From: Sphingomonas oligoaromativorans
Lineage (GTDB): Bacteria; Pseudomonadota; Alphaproteobacteria; Sphingomonadales; Sphingomonadaceae
Length of the DNA stretch: 64,000 bases
Direction of reading: 5' to 3'
Assembly (NCBI RefSeq): GCF_011762195.1
Contig: NZ_JAASQK010000003.1
Span: 124,001-188,000 of the forward strand
Shown one piece after another: positions 36,561 through 46,375 of the stretch. The notes beneath the pieces are model-generated. The model saw only the letters and a program-made list of their open reading frames with translations. It searched no databases and had not been told where the DNA came from. Position 1 is the stretch's first letter, and every line of letters starts with the position of its first letter. Both the position numbers and the translations under genes were made by a program.

Positions 36561-37630
36561 GCCCTGCACCCTATCGTCGACAGCATTTCATACGCGAAGC
36601 CCTTGGCCTGCCAAACCTCGCCGAAATCGAAATCGCCCCGCCGCGTGAAGAGGACAAGGGCTCGCTTCGTTTCGGGCAGGATAAAGTTTCTAATCTGAAC
36701 GCCGCCGATCTGCCCCCGGCGCTCGACCACCGAGACGGGGGCGGGGCAGCCGGCGAGCGGGGCTTCATATTGCCATTGCCCCAGGGCGGCGGCGCCGAGG
36801 CCGGGGTCGCCCTTCCACATCTCGGCGGTCGCGGCCTCGCCGAGCAGCCTGTGATCGAGCAGCGCCCGGTCGAAGGCATAGAGCGCCAGCGGCGATCCAT
36901 AGAGCGCACCGGCCGCGCCATAGCTGCCGAGATTGCCGATATCTTCGGGCCTGCCCGGTGCGGCGAGGCCGAGGACGTGGCGCACCGGCGGGCGCTCGGG
37001 ATCGAACAGGCCGATGGCGAGGCCGAGCGGCCGGGCGATCCGCTCCTCCACCAGCGTGGCGAAACTCCGCCCTGTGGTCCGCTCCAGCAGCGCGCCCAGC
37101 ACGATGAAGTCGCAATTGTTGTAGCGATAGGAGACGCCCGGTTCGGCGCGGGGATGCTCGGCGCAGAAATGGGTGGCTTCATAGGCCATGCCGCCCTGGC
37201 CGGCAGGCGGGCGATAAAAGGCCGGCAGCCCGTCGGGCAGGGTTGGTCCGGTCTGGTTGGGATCGGCCAGCCCGCTGGTGTGGCGGAGCAGGTCGCGGAT
37301 CGTGATGCGATCGGAGAAGACCTGCGGCCAGTCCGGCCAGGTGGCCGTCACCGGCTGGTCGAGATCGAGTCGGCCGGCCTCGACCTCCTGCATCGCGATG
37401 GTGGCGGTGATCTGCTTGGTGACCGACGCCCAGCGCCAGATCGCATCGGCGCGGTTGGGGATGCCCTTCGCGGCAAGCCCCGTGGCGATCACGGTATCGG
37501 GCTTGTCCGCACCGCCGGCGATCGCGATGCCGTTGAAATGGGCCTCCGCGATCAGCCGGTCGAGCGGTTGGCGCGGCGCGGGGGCCGCCGCCAGCAATGC
37601 GAGCGCCAGGACGCTCGCGACGGGTTTCAC
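36557..37630 (-). CDS. Secreted serine hydrolase, beta-lactamase/DD-carboxypeptidase-like
   Basis: A 357-residue penicillin-binding-protein-like hydrolase with a signal peptide (residues 1-17). The nucleophile is Ser69 in WASVTKQI (SxxK). YRYNNCDF near 167 (YxN) and [11 protein letters not shown] near 113 are further active-site features. It could be a carboxypeptidase, esterase or D-aminopeptidase. It is embedded in the pyrE-pdxJ operon, overlapping both neighbours by ATGA, an unusual partner for vitamin and nucleotide genes. Confidence 0.83.
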   Translation of the reverse strand: MKPVASVLALALLAAAPAPRQPLDRLIAEAHFNGIAIAGGADKPDTVIATGLAAKGIPNRADAIWRWASVTKQITATIAMQEVEAGRLDLDQPVTATWPDWPQVFSDRITIRDLLRHTSGLADPNQTGPTLPDGLPAFYRPPAGQGGMAYEATHFCAEHPRAEPGVSYRYNNCDFIVLGALLERTTGRSFATLVEERIARPLGLAIGLFDPERPPVRHVLGLAAPGRPEDIGNLGSYGAAGALYGSPLALYAFDRALLDHRLLGEAATAEMWKGDPGLGAAALGQWQYEAPLAGCPAPVSVVERRGQIGGVQIRNFILPETKRALVLFTRRGDFDFGEVWQAKGFAYEMLSTIGCRA

Positions 37631-38211
37631 GCGGCGGCCCGGCTGCCGGGCTTGATCGCGGGGATGGCGGCCAGTTCGGCCGGCAGCGAGTCGGGGGAAT
37701 AGGTCGGCACTTCCATGGTGACGAGCGCGCTCAGCGGCACGCCGATGTCGGCCTTGCCGCCCGAGCGATCGACCAGGCAGGCCGCCGCGATCACGCGGCC
37801 GCCGGCGGCCTCGATCGCCTTGATCGCCTCGCGCGAGGAGAGGCCGGTGGTGATGACGTCCTCCATCATCAGCACCTTCTGGCCCGGCTCCAGCGCGAAG
37901 CCGCGGCGCAGCTCGAAGGTGCCGGTCGGGCGTTCGACGAACATCGCCTCGACGCCCATCGCGCGCGCCATCTCATAGCCCGCGATCACGCCGCCCATCG
38001 CCGGCGACACGACGGCCGAGACGCCGGCATGGACGGCGGGCGTCAGCCGCGAGGCCAGCTCGGCGCACAGGCGCGCGGCGCGCTTCGGGTCCATCAGCAC
38101 GCGGGCGCACTGGAGATAAGTGGGGCTTCGAAGGCCCGACGACAGAATGAAATGCCCGTCCAGCAGGGCATGGGCCGCGCGGAATTCCGCCAGCACTTCG
38201 TCGTCCGTCAT
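37627..38211 (-). CDS. pyrE: Orotate phosphoribosyltransferase
   Basis: Makes orotidine 5'-phosphate from orotate and PRPP. A 194-residue enzyme with [20 protein letters not shown] near residue 24, [18 protein letters not shown] near 63 and the PRPP loop [14 protein letters not shown] near 112. [10 protein letters not shown] is the family-consistent start. It is the first gene of the overlapping six-gene operon and is divergent from coxB. Confidence 0.94.
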   Translation of the reverse strand: MTDDEVLAEFRAAHALLDGHFILSSGLRSPTYLQCARVLMDPKRAARLCAELASRLTPAVHAGVSAVVSPAMGGVIAGYEMARAMGVEAMFVERPTGTFELRRGFALEPGQKVLMMEDVITTGLSSREAIKAIEAAGGRVIAAACLVDRSGGKADIGVPLSALVTMEVPTYSPDSLPAELAAIPAIKPGSRAAA

Positions 38212-38336
38212 AATCGCCTCTATCGTCAACCAGCCCCCGGATGGCGGCCTGATAGGCGTGCGGAGCCTGCGCATCAATGGTGCTGTGGCGGTTCGCAGTC
38301 CCGCTTTGTTTCGCATTTATTTGGCAGGACCGGCGC

Positions 38337-38364
38337 TTGAGGGTTGGAAAACCGCTGTTATAAC
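38337..38364 (+). promoter_or_regulatory. Likely coxB promoter
   Basis: A sigma-70-like TTGAGG (38337-38342) and TATAAC (38359-38364) with 16-base spacing, 63 bases upstream of the coxB ATG. The 216-base pyrE-coxB gap contains no gene. Confidence 0.55.
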
Positions 38365-38427
38365 GGTCTCGAATGGTCGTTGCAGGGCTTACTGTCCGCG
38401 GCAGTCCATCGCGGGAAGAGGGGTGAC

Positions 38428-39564
38428 ATGACGAGGGTGAAGTCAAAGCTCATCGCGGTCGGTCTGGGGGTCTTGGCGCTGACGGGCGCCGCATCGGCGC
38501 AAGCGCCGGCACCAGCGGCGGCAACAGCATCTCCCACGGCAACGGCGACCGCGCCGGCCTCAGGACAGGCGCCGCAGATCCTCTCTTCGGCCAACGCACC
38601 GGCACCCGCTCCCGCCGCCACGGCGACTCAGCCGGCAGCGGAGCCCGGCAAGACGCCGATCCCCGAATTCTACGGCCCGACGCCGGGCATCGGCCAGCCG
38701 ACCGACCAGATCGCCCTCCAGACCCAGGTGACCGACCTCGGCAAGTTCGCCGCCTGGATGCACAACACCGTGCTGATGCCGATCATCAGCGTCATCTGCC
38801 TGCTGGTGCTGGGCCTGCTGCTGTGGGTGGCGGTGCGCTACAATCGCCGCGCCAACGCGGTGCCTTCGCGGACATCGCACAACACCGTGATCGAGATCAT
38901 CTGGACGGTGATGCCGGTGCTGATCCTGCTGGTGATCGCGGTGCCGTCGATCAAGCTGCTCGCGGCGCAATATTCGACGCCCAAGCCGGATATCACGGTG
39001 AAGGTGATCGGGCACCAGTGGTACTGGTCCTATCAATATCCCGACAACGGCGATTTCGAGGTCGTCTCCAACATCCTCAAGGACGACGAGGACAAGAAGC
39101 GCGGCGAACCCCGCCAGCTTGGCGTCGACGCCCGCATGGTGGTGCCGGCGGGCGCCGTGGTGAAGGTCATCACCACGTCCGACGACGTGATCCACTCCTT
39201 CGCGGTGCCGGCCTTCTGGATCAAGATGGACGCGGTGCCTGGCCGCCTCAACGAAACCTGGTTCAAGGTGGATCGCCCCGGCCTCTATTACGGCCAGTGC
39301 TCGGAACTGTGCGGCGCGCGGCACGGCTATATGCCGATCGCGGTCGAGGTGGTGACCAAGCAGCAGTTCGCCCAGTGGGTGGCGGCCAATGGCGGCACGC
39401 TGAAGGGCCAGCCGAAGAGCCCGGATGCGACGGCCAACTCGCCGATCAGCAACCCGCCGGCGGCGACGGCCTCGCCGACGCCGATGGCGGGCGCACCCTC
39501 CACCCCAACCGAGAATGCGACCGCCGCGGCCCAGCCCGCGACGACGGTCGCCACGACGAACTGA
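38428..39564 (+). CDS. coxB: Cytochrome c oxidase subunit II
   Basis: A 378-residue subunit of the aa3-type terminal oxidase. It has a signal peptide (residues 1-24) and a 60-residue Ala/Pro/Thr low-complexity linker, then two helices ([33 protein letters not shown]). The CuA domain follows: [12 protein letters not shown] near 194, [12 protein letters not shown] near 252 and the [16 protein letters not shown] box near 289 with both Cys ligands. A second 50-residue Ala/Pro/Thr tail ends the protein. It starts the cox cluster. Confidence 0.95.
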   Translation: MTRVKSKLIAVGLGVLALTGAASAQAPAPAAATASPTATATAPASGQAPQILSSANAPAPAPAATATQPAAEPGKTPIPEFYGPTPGIGQPTDQIALQTQVTDLGKFAAWMHNTVLMPIISVICLLVLGLLLWVAVRYNRRANAVPSRTSHNTVIEIIWTVMPVLILLVIAVPSIKLLAAQYSTPKPDITVKVIGHQWYWSYQYPDNGDFEVVSNILKDDEDKKRGEPRQLGVDARMVVPAGAVVKVITTSDDVIHSFAVPAFWIKMDAVPGRLNETWFKVDRPGLYYGQCSELCGARHGYMPIAVEVVTKQQFAQWVAANGGTLKGQPKSPDATANSPISNPPAATASPTPMAGAPSTPTENATAAAQPATTVATTN

Positions 39565-39574
39565 GGCGAGGATC

Positions 39575-41248
39575 ATGACCGACACGACGGCCAACGCCCA
39601 TTTCTTCCAGCACGAAGAAGGCCATGGGCATCATGACGCCCATCACAAGCCAGGCTTCTTCTCGCGCTGGTTCCTGTCGACCAACCACAAGGATATCGGC
39701 ACGCTCTATCTGATCTTCGCGATCACCGCGGGGATCATCGGCGGCGCGATCTCGGGCATGATGCGCGCCGAGCTGGCCCATCCGGGCATCCAGTATCTGC
39801 CCGCCATGGCGCATTTCTTCCACGAGCCCGCCGGCAACGACGCGGCGCTCCATTTCTGGAACGTGATGGTGACGGCGCACGGCCTCATCATGGTGTTCTT
39901 CATGGTGATGCCGGCGATGATCGGCGGCTTCGGCAACTGGTTCGTGCCGATCATGATCGGCGCGCCGGACATGGCCTTCCCGCGCATGAACAATGTCAGC
40001 TTCTGGCTGATCGTGCCGTCCTTCACACTGCTTCTGGGCTCGCTGTTCGTAAGCGGAGGCACGGCCAATGGCGCGGGGACGGGGTGGACGCTCTATGCGC
40101 CGCTCTCGACATCGGGGTCCGCCGGGCCATCGGTCGACATGGTGATCCTGTCGCTCCATCTCGCGGGCGCCTCGTCGATTCTCGGCGCGATCAACTTCAT
40201 CACCACCATCTTCAACATGCGCGCGCCGGGCATGACGCTGCACAAGATGCCGCTCTTCGCCTGGTCGGTGCTGGTGACGGCCTTCCTGCTGCTGCTGGCG
40301 CTGCCGGTGCTGGCCGCTGCCATCACCATGCTGCTGACCGATCGTAATTTCGGCACGACCTTCTTCGATGCGTCGGGCGGTGGCGATCCGATCCTCTACC
40401 AGCATCTGTTCTGGTTCTTCGGGCATCCCGAGGTCTACATCATGATCCTGCCGGGCTTCGGCATGATCTCCCACATCATCGCGACCTTCTCGAAGAAGCC
40501 GGTGTTCGGCTATCTCGGCATGGCCTATGCGATGGTCGCGATCGGTGTGGTCGGCTTCGTCGTGTGGGCGCACCACATGTATACGACCGGCCTCGACGTG
40601 AACACGAAGATGTACTTCACCGCCGCGACGATGGTGATCGCGGTGCCGACCGGCATCAAGATCTTCTCCTGGATCGCGACGATGTGGGGCGGCTCGATCG
40701 ACTTCAGGGTGCCGATGGTGTGGGCGCTGGGCTTCATCTTCATGTTCACCGTCGGCGGCGTGACCGGCGTGGTGCTCGCCAATGGCGGCATCGATAACTA
40801 TTTCCAGGACACCTATTACGTCGTCGCCCACTTCCACTATGTGCTGTCGTTGGGCGCGGTGTTCTCGCTGTTCGCGGGCTTCTATTACTGGTTCCCCAAG
40901 ATGTCGGGGAAGATGTACAGCGAGCTGCTCGGCCACCTGCATTTCTGGATATTCTTCATCGGCGTGAACATGCTGTTCTTCCCGATGCACTTCCTCGGCG
41001 CGCAGGGGATGCCGCGGCGTTACCCGGATTACCCGGATGCTTTCGCCAAGTGGAACGGCGTCGCCAGCCATGGCTATGAGGTGATGGCCGTCGGCATGAT
41101 GATCTTCTTCGTCAACGTGATCTACACGTTCGCGGCGGGAAAGAAGGCGCCGGCCAATCCCTGGGGCGAAGGCGCCACCACGCTGGAGTGGACGCTGCCG
41201 AGCCCGCCGCCCTATCACCAGTTCGAGACGCTCCCGAGGATCGACTGA
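39575..41248 (+). CDS. coxA: Cytochrome c oxidase subunit I
   Basis: A 557-residue catalytic subunit with about twelve helices carrying haem a and the haem a3-CuB centre. [16 protein letters not shown] starts the core; [18 protein letters not shown] near residue 287 has the Cu-linked His-Tyr pair; [13 protein letters not shown] near 332 has the CuB histidines; [21 protein letters not shown] is near 465. The first 25 residues are His-rich ([13 protein letters not shown]). It begins 10 bases after coxB. Confidence 0.97.
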   Translation: MTDTTANAHFFQHEEGHGHHDAHHKPGFFSRWFLSTNHKDIGTLYLIFAITAGIIGGAISGMMRAELAHPGIQYLPAMAHFFHEPAGNDAALHFWNVMVTAHGLIMVFFMVMPAMIGGFGNWFVPIMIGAPDMAFPRMNNVSFWLIVPSFTLLLGSLFVSGGTANGAGTGWTLYAPLSTSGSAGPSVDMVILSLHLAGASSILGAINFITTIFNMRAPGMTLHKMPLFAWSVLVTAFLLLLALPVLAAAITMLLTDRNFGTTFFDASGGGDPILYQHLFWFFGHPEVYIMILPGFGMISHIIATFSKKPVFGYLGMAYAMVAIGVVGFVVWAHHMYTTGLDVNTKMYFTAATMVIAVPTGIKIFSWIATMWGGSIDFRVPMVWALGFIFMFTVGGVTGVVLANGGIDNYFQDTYYVVAHFHYVLSLGAVFSLFAGFYYWFPKMSGKMYSELLGHLHFWIFFIGVNMLFFPMHFLGAQGMPRRYPDYPDAFAKWNGVASHGYEVMAVGMMIFFVNVIYTFAAGKKAPANPWGEGATTLEWTLPSPPPYHQFETLPRID

Positions 41249-41351
41249 TCCTTCGGGTGCGCCCGATTCCACAGCAGGGCGGATTTCTGCTAAGGGCCGC
41301 GCCCGGGATGGGGACTCATTCCGGGTGACGGCATTTACGATGAAGGACCGA

Positions 41352-42266
41352 ATGGCGACTGCGCCTATCGACGCCCCTGCTGCGGGGCTACCAGCCGACT
41401 GGCGCGACTTCTGGGCGCTGACCAAGCCGCGTGTGATGACGCTGGTGGTGTTCACGGGGCTATGCGGGCTGCTGATCGCGCCGGGGCATATCCATCCGGT
41501 GCTGGCGTTCACCGCGATCCTGTGCATCGCCATGGGCGCGGGCGCGGCGGCGGCGCTCAACCAGTGGTATGAGGCCGATCTCGACGCCAAGATGAAACGC
41601 ACCCGCAACCGGCCTCTGCCGGCGGGGCGCATGGAGCGGCAGGCGGCGCTGCATTTCGGCGTCGGGCTGGGCGCCTTCTCGGTGGTGCTGATGGGGCTGG
41701 CGGTGAACCTGCTGGCGGCCGCGATCCTCACCGTGTCGATCCTCTTCTATGTGCTGATCTACACCGTCTGGCTGAAGCGCCGGACGCCGCAGAACATCGT
41801 CATCGGCGGGGCGGCCGGCGCCTTCCCGGCGCTGATCGGCTGGGCGGCGGTGACGGGACGGGTGGATCTGCTGCCGGTGCTGCTGTTCCTGCTCGTCTTC
41901 CTGTGGACGCCGCCGCATTTCTGGGCGCTGTCGCTGTTCGTGAATTCGGATTATGCGGCCGCCGGCGTGCCGATGATGTCGGTGGTGGCGGGCACCAGGG
42001 CGACGCGGCTCCAGGCCTTTCTCTACACGCTGCCGATGGTGGCCGTCGCGATCCTGCCATGGCCGCTGGGGCTTGCCGGGCCGATCTATGGCGTGGCCGC
42101 GGCGGTGCTCAACGCGATCTTCCTGATGCTGGCCATCCGCGTCGGCTTCAGCCGCGAGGAAGACCCCGCGCTGATGAAGGCCGAACGGCGGCTGTTCGCT
42201 TATTCGATCCTCTATCTGTTCGCGAGCTTCGGCGTGCTGGTGGTCGACAGGCTGTGGTTCGCCTGA
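41352..42266 (+). CDS. ctaB: Protohaem IX farnesyltransferase (haem O synthase)
   Basis: Adds a farnesyl group to haem B to make haem O for the oxidase. A UbiA-type membrane enzyme of 304 residues with nine helices. The prenyl-diphosphate motif is [15 protein letters not shown] near residue 68, and the second YxxxK-like region is [18 protein letters not shown] near 137. Start choice is uncertain: ATG at 41352 ([15 protein letters not shown] just upstream) is preferred; ATG 41340 and GTG 41325 are alternatives. Its TGA shares a base with the next ATG. Confidence 0.93.
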   Translation: MATAPIDAPAAGLPADWRDFWALTKPRVMTLVVFTGLCGLLIAPGHIHPVLAFTAILCIAMGAGAAAALNQWYEADLDAKMKRTRNRPLPAGRMERQAALHFGVGLGAFSVVLMGLAVNLLAAAILTVSILFYVLIYTVWLKRRTPQNIVIGGAAGAFPALIGWAAVTGRVDLLPVLLFLLVFLWTPPHFWALSLFVNSDYAAAGVPMMSVVAGTRATRLQAFLYTLPMVAVAILPWPLGLAGPIYGVAAAVLNAIFLMLAIRVGFSREEDPALMKAERRLFAYSILYLFASFGVLVVDRLWFA

Positions 42267-42403
42267 TGGCCCAGCCCGATCCCACCCCGGCCGACGACGA
42301 GGCGATCCGCAAGCGGCAGCGGTCGCGCTCGATCGTGACCGCGCTGATCCTGTTCGCGCTGGTCGTCCTGTTCTACGCGATCAGCATCGCGAAGATGCTA
42401 TGA
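42266..42403 (+). CDS. Small single-helix protein of the cox cluster
   Basis: A 45-residue protein: a charged N-terminus ([20 protein letters not shown]) and one transmembrane helix (ALILFALVVLFYAISIAK). The start overlaps the ctaB stop (TGATG) and the stop is 10 bases before ctaG. A similarly placed tiny gene exists in other alphaproteobacterial cox clusters. It may assist oxidase assembly; the function is unknown. Confidence 0.8.
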   Translation: MAQPDPTPADDEAIRKRQRSRSIVTALILFALVVLFYAISIAKML

Positions 42404-42413
42404 GGAGAGCGGG

Positions 42414-42959
42414 GTGAGCGTCTCGCGCAATCTCCGCACCGGCCTGATCGCGGGCGCCGTCGCCTGCTCGATGGTCGGCGTGGGGTTTGCCGCGGTGCCG
42501 CTCTACCGTATCTTCTGCCAGAAGACCGGCTTCGGCGGCACCGCCCGCATCGAGGAGGGGGCGAAGGCGCCGGGCTCAACCGGCCGCATCGTCACCGTCC
42601 GCTTCGACGCCAATGTCAGCCCCGCGCTCGGCTGGCGCTTCGAGCCCGAGCAGAAGACCGAGCGCGTGGCGATCGGCGCCCGCCAGCTCGCCTTCTTCAA
42701 CGCCACCAACCTCACCGACAAGCCGGTGACGGGTTCGGCCGCCTTCAACATCTCGCCGGATCAGAGCGCGCAATATTTCGTCAAGGTGCAGTGCTTCTGC
42801 TTCACCCAGCAGACGCTCCAGCCCGGCGAGACGCAGCGTATGCCGGTGGTGTTCTACATCGACCCCCAATTCCTCAAGGATCGCGACGATCAGGGGGTCA
42901 GCGAAATCACGCTTTCCTACACATTCTATCCTGTGGACCAGAAGCCCAGCGATAGCTAA
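42414..42959 (+). CDS. ctaG: Cytochrome c oxidase assembly protein CtaG/Cox11
   Basis: Delivers copper to the CuB site. A 181-residue protein with an N-terminal helix (TGLIAGAVACSMVGVGFAAV) and a periplasmic immunoglobulin-like domain. The copper-binding pair is in VQCFCFTQQTLQPGE near residue 123. VPLYRIFCQKTGFGG near 29 is also conserved. GTG start with GAGGAG seven bases before. Confidence 0.94.
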   Translation: MSVSRNLRTGLIAGAVACSMVGVGFAAVPLYRIFCQKTGFGGTARIEEGAKAPGSTGRIVTVRFDANVSPALGWRFEPEQKTERVAIGARQLAFFNATNLTDKPVTGSAAFNISPDQSAQYFVKVQCFCFTQQTLQPGETQRMPVVFYIDPQFLKDRDDQGVSEITLSYTFYPVDQKPSDS

Positions 42960-43007
42960 GCTCAGGATGAATCAGGCCGAATAGAGCCGGAAACAAGGGA
43001 TGCAGCG

Positions 43008-43826
43008 ATGGCCGGTGCGAAGAACCACGACTATCATATCTTGCCCCCGAGCCCCTGGCCGTTGCTGACAGCCTTCTCGGCGTTGGTGCTGGCTTCCGGC
43101 TTCGTCATGTATCTTCACTCCGTCCCCTACGGCACGCTGATCGCGCCGGCGGGGTTTCTGCTTGTGCTGTTCTGCATGGCGAGCTGGTGGGTGGATGTGG
43201 TGAAGGAGGCCCATGCCGGCGATCACACGCCGGTCGTGCAGCTTCATCTGCGCTACGGCATGATCCTGTTCATCGCCTCGGAGGTGATGTTCTTCCTCGG
43301 CTGGTTCTGGGCCTTCTTCGACGCCTCGCTCTTCCCCAAGGCGGTGGAAGCGGTCGGCGGCGTGTGGCCGCCCAAGGGGATCACGCCGCTCAATCCGTTC
43401 CAGCTCCCGCTGCTCAACACGATGATCCTGCTGTGCTCGGGCACGACCGTCACCTGGGCGCACCACGCGCTGATCCATGGCGACCGCAGGGGCCTGAAGC
43501 AGGGGCTGTGGTGTACGATCGCGCTGGGCCTGGCGTTCTCGTCGATCCAGGCGTGGGAATATATCCACGCGCCCTTCGCCTTTAAGGGCAACATCTTCGG
43601 CGCGACCTTCTTCATGGCGACCGGCTTCCACGGCTTCCATGTGATCGTCGGCACCATCTTCCTCGCGGTCTGCCAGTTCCGCGCCTATCGGGGCGACTTC
43701 ACGCCGCGCCAGCATTTCGGCTTCGAGGCGGCGGCCTGGTACTGGCACTTCGTCGACGTGGTGTGGCTGTTCCTGTTCATCTCGATCTATGTCTGGGGTG
43801 GCTGGGGCGCGACCTACGCGAGCTGA
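43008..43826 (+). CDS. coxC: Cytochrome c oxidase subunit III
   Basis: A 272-residue, seven-helix subunit that supports proton entry. DYHILPPSPWPLL at the N-terminus, GMILFIASEVMFFLGWFWAF near 83, NTMILLCSGTTVTWAHHA near 137, TGFHGFHVIVGTIF near 205 and WYWHFVDVVWLFLF near 245 are family hallmarks. It is separated from DUF983 by a perfect 14-bp hairpin. Confidence 0.96.
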   Translation: MAGAKNHDYHILPPSPWPLLTAFSALVLASGFVMYLHSVPYGTLIAPAGFLLVLFCMASWWVDVVKEAHAGDHTPVVQLHLRYGMILFIASEVMFFLGWFWAFFDASLFPKAVEAVGGVWPPKGITPLNPFQLPLLNTMILLCSGTTVTWAHHALIHGDRRGLKQGLWCTIALGLAFSSIQAWEYIHAPFAFKGNIFGATFFMATGFHGFHVIVGTIFLAVCQFRAYRGDFTPRQHFGFEAAAWYWHFVDVVWLFLFISIYVWGGWGATYAS

Positions 43827-43843
43827 CGACCCCGCGATGCCCA

Positions 43844-43883
43844 GGAATGAAGGGCGGGGGCGGAGGCTTCCGCCCTTCATTCC
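43844..43883 (+). terminator. Perfect 14-bp hairpin after coxC
   Basis: GGAATGAAGGGCGG (43844-43857) pairs exactly with CCGCCCTTCATTCC (43870-43883) around a 12-base loop. There is no T-run. It may stop or attenuate transcription between the oxidase structural genes and DUF983/surf1, or protect the upstream mRNA. Confidence 0.65.
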
Positions 43884-43901
43884 GCCCCGGAGAATGCCGC
43901 G

Positions 43902-44309
43902 ATGACGGGCGCGCCCGAGATCGACCCGCCGGCTTCGCCTCCGCCCGCGATCGTGGAGGCGGGGCTGAAGGGGCTCTGTCCGCGCTGCGGTGCGCCGACG
44001 CTGTTCGCCGGCATGATCCGCTTCGCGTCGCGATGCCGGGCCTGCGGGCTCGATTATGACGCCTTCAATGTCGGCGACGGCCCGGCGGCGTTGTTGACGC
44101 TCGTCATCGGCGCGCTGGTCTCCATCGGCGCGATCACGCTGGAACTGACCGCCCATCCGCCGGTCTGGGTGCATGTCCTGCTGTGGCCGCCCATCACGAT
44201 CGGGCTGGTGATCGGGGCGCTGCGCGTCGCAAAGGGGATGCTGATCGCGTCCGAATATCGTCATCGTGCCCGTGAGGGGCGTATCGTCGAAGATCGGGCC
44301 GAGCGATGA
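43902..44309 (+). CDS. DUF983 family zinc-ribbon membrane protein
   Basis: A 135-residue protein with a cytoplasmic zinc ribbon (GLCPRCGAPTLF and ASRCRACGLDYDAF, residues 25-52) followed by two helices (LLTLVIGALVSIGAITLEL; VLLWPPITIGLVIGAL). DUF983 genes sit between coxC and surf1 in many alphaproteobacteria, suggesting an oxidase-assembly role. It overlaps surf1 by ATGA. Confidence 0.87.
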   Translation: MTGAPEIDPPASPPPAIVEAGLKGLCPRCGAPTLFAGMIRFASRCRACGLDYDAFNVGDGPAALLTLVIGALVSIGAITLELTAHPPVWVHVLLWPPITIGLVIGALRVAKGMLIASEYRHRAREGRIVEDRAER

Positions 44310-44899
44310 GCGACCGTCTGCGCCTGCCCGTGCTGCCCACGCTGCTCGTCGCGCTGGCGGTGGCGGCGATGGTGGCGCTCGGCGTCTGGCAGATCGGGCG
44401 GCTGCACCAGAAGGAGACGCTGCTCGCCGAATATGCCGCCGCGGCCGGCAAGCCGGTGGTGGCCTTCCCGCGCATCCCGACCGACCGGGCCTTGCTGTTC
44501 CGCCATGCCGAGGCCTTCTGCCTGCAACCGGTCGGCTGGCGCGCGAGCGCGGGGCGCAACCGCGCGGGCGAGCCCGGTTGGCGGCACGTCGCCGACTGCC
44601 GCACCGGCGCCGAGGGGCCGGGCATCGCGGTCGACATGGGCTGGTCCAAGGATTCCGGCGCGCCCGCCCAGTGGAAGGGCGGAGAGGTTCGCGGCGTGAT
44701 CGGCCCCGATCATGACGGCCAGGTGCTGCTCGTGTCGGACGAGCCCGCGCCCGGCCTCCAGCCCAGCGCGCCGCCGAGCCTGGACGAGATCCCCAACAAT
44801 CATTTCGCCTATGCGGTGCAGTGGTTCCTGTTCGCGGGCGTGGCGGTGGTCATCTATGGCATCGCGCTCCGGCGCCGGCGGCCGCCTGCCGCTTCCTGA
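44306..44899 (+). CDS. SURF1 family oxidase assembly protein
   Basis: A 197-residue protein with helices at both ends (LLVALAVAAMVALGVWQI; FLFAGVAVVIYGIAL), the SURF1 topology. LGVWQIGRLHQKE near residue 26 is the N-terminal signature, and IPNNHFAYAVQWFLFA near 162 the C-terminal one. It helps insert haem a. It is shorter than typical 230-250-residue members, mostly in the periplasmic middle. Confidence 0.88.
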   Translation: MSDRLRLPVLPTLLVALAVAAMVALGVWQIGRLHQKETLLAEYAAAAGKPVVAFPRIPTDRALLFRHAEAFCLQPVGWRASAGRNRAGEPGWRHVADCRTGAEGPGIAVDMGWSKDSGAPAQWKGGEVRGVIGPDHDGQVLLVSDEPAPGLQPSAPPSLDEIPNNHFAYAVQWFLFAGVAVVIYGIALRRRRPPAAS

Positions 44900-44974
44900 C
44901 AAGGGTCATCTGCGGCGGCGACAAGTCTTGTTTGCTTGCCGCCCCGGCCCCCGACGTTTAAGCCGCCGGGCCAT

Positions 44975-46375
44975 ATGCGCTATATCAGCACCCGAGGGCG
45001 CGCTCCCGCGCTCGGCTTCGAAGCCGCCACGCTCACCGGTCTTGCCTCCGATGGCGGCCTGTATGTCCCCGAAAACTGGCCGACGCTGACGCGCGCCCAG
45101 ATCGAGGCACTGGCCGGCCTCTCTTATGCCGAGACGGCGGTGCGGATTCTCACGCCCTTCGTCGGCGAGGCGCTGAGCGAGGCGGAGCTGCGCGCGCTGT
45201 GCGAGGCGGCTTATGGCCGCTTCAGCCATGCCGGCGTGACGCCGCTCACGCAGCTCGACGAGCGCCATTTCCTGCTGGAGCTGTTCCACGGGCCGACGCT
45301 GGCCTTCAAGGATGTGGCGCTCCAGCTTCTCGGCCTGCTGTTCGAGCGCTTCCTGTCGAAGGGCGACCAGCATCTCACCATCGTCGGCGCGACTTCGGGC
45401 GATACCGGATCGGCGGCGATCGAGGCGGTGGCCAACCGCGCGCATGTCGACATCTTCATGCTGCACCCCAAGGGCCGCGTCTCCGACGTGCAGCGCCGGC
45501 AGATGACGACGGTGCTCGCGTCCAACGTCCACAACATCGCCATCGAGGGCGATTTCGACCAGGCGCAGGCGCTGGTGAAGCAGATGTTCGGCGACAGGGA
45601 TTTCGCCGGCCGCTTCCAGCTTTCTGCGGTGAACTCGATCAACTGGGCGCGGCTCGCGGCGCAGATCGTCTATTATTTCTACACGGCCGTCCGCCTCGGC
45701 GCGCCGCATCGCGCGGTTGCCTTCTCGGTGCCGACCGGCAATTTCGGCGACGTGTTCGCGGGCTATGTGGCGAGCCGCATGGGGCTTCCCGTGGCGCGGC
45801 TGATCGTCGCGACCAACGTCAACGACATCCTCCACCGCGCACTGTCGGCAGGCGATTACTCGACCGGCACCGTCTCGCCCACCGCGACGCCGTCGATGGA
45901 CATCCAGGTCAGCTCCAATTTCGAGCGGCTGCTGTTCGATCTGCACGGTCGCGATGGCGCTGCGCTGTCGGCGGCGATGCAGGGCTTCGAGCGGGATCGC
46001 ACGATGACGCTCGCCACCGGAATGCGCGATCGCGCGGCGGCCGATTTCGCGAGCGCCCGCGTCGATCATGCCGCGATGACGGAGGCGATGCGCTGGGCGC
46101 ATGGCGCGGCGGGGCAGGTGATCGATCCGCACACCGCGATCGGGCTCGCCGCCGCGCGCACCGCCGATCTGCCGGCCGACGTGCCGGTGGTCACGCTGGC
46201 GACGGCGCATCCGGCCAAGTTCGGCGATGCGGTGGAGGCGGCGACCGGTGTCCGCCCGGCGCTCCCTGAGCGGATTGCGGGGCTGATGGAGAAGGAGGAG
46301 CGCTGCGCCGTCCTCCCCGCCAGCTTCGACGCCATCACCGGCTATATCGCCGAGCGGGCGGTCGCGCGCGGATGA
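44975..46375 (+). CDS. thrC: Threonine synthase
   Basis: Converts O-phosphohomoserine to threonine with PLP. A 466-residue fold-type II enzyme starting MRYISTRGRAP. The PLP lysine is in FHGPTLAFKDVALQLLG near 111; ATSGDTGSAAIEAV near 141 binds the cofactor phosphate; FSVPTGNFGDVFAGY near 250 and the C-terminal LATAHPAKF complete the pattern. It is co-oriented with the M16 peptidase (ATGA overlap). Confidence 0.95.
   Translation: MRYISTRGRAPALGFEAATLTGLASDGGLYVPENWPTLTRAQIEALAGLSYAETAVRILTPFVGEALSEAELRALCEAAYGRFSHAGVTPLTQLDERHFLLELFHGPTLAFKDVALQLLGLLFERFLSKGDQHLTIVGATSGDTGSAAIEAVANRAHVDIFMLHPKGRVSDVQRRQMTTVLASNVHNIAIEGDFDQAQALVKQMFGDRDFAGRFQLSAVNSINWARLAAQIVYYFYTAVRLGAPHRAVAFSVPTGNFGDVFAGYVASRMGLPVARLIVATNVNDILHRALSAGDYSTGTVSPTATPSMDIQVSSNFERLLFDLHGRDGAALSAAMQGFERDRTMTLATGMRDRAAADFASARVDHAAMTEAMRWAHGAAGQVIDPHTAIGLAAARTADLPADVPVVTLATAHPAKFGDAVEAATGVRPALPERIAGLMEKEERCAVLPASFDAITGYIAERAVARG

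Noticed and set aside
39446-41731. 761-codon minus-strand frame opposite coxA
   Set aside because: It is His/Arg-rich antisense of conserved membrane-helix codons; coxA is unambiguous.
44900-44974. Threonine-responsive leader or riboswitch before thrC
   Set aside because: The 75-base gap shows no leader peptide rich in Thr/Ile codons and no convincing terminator/antiterminator pair.
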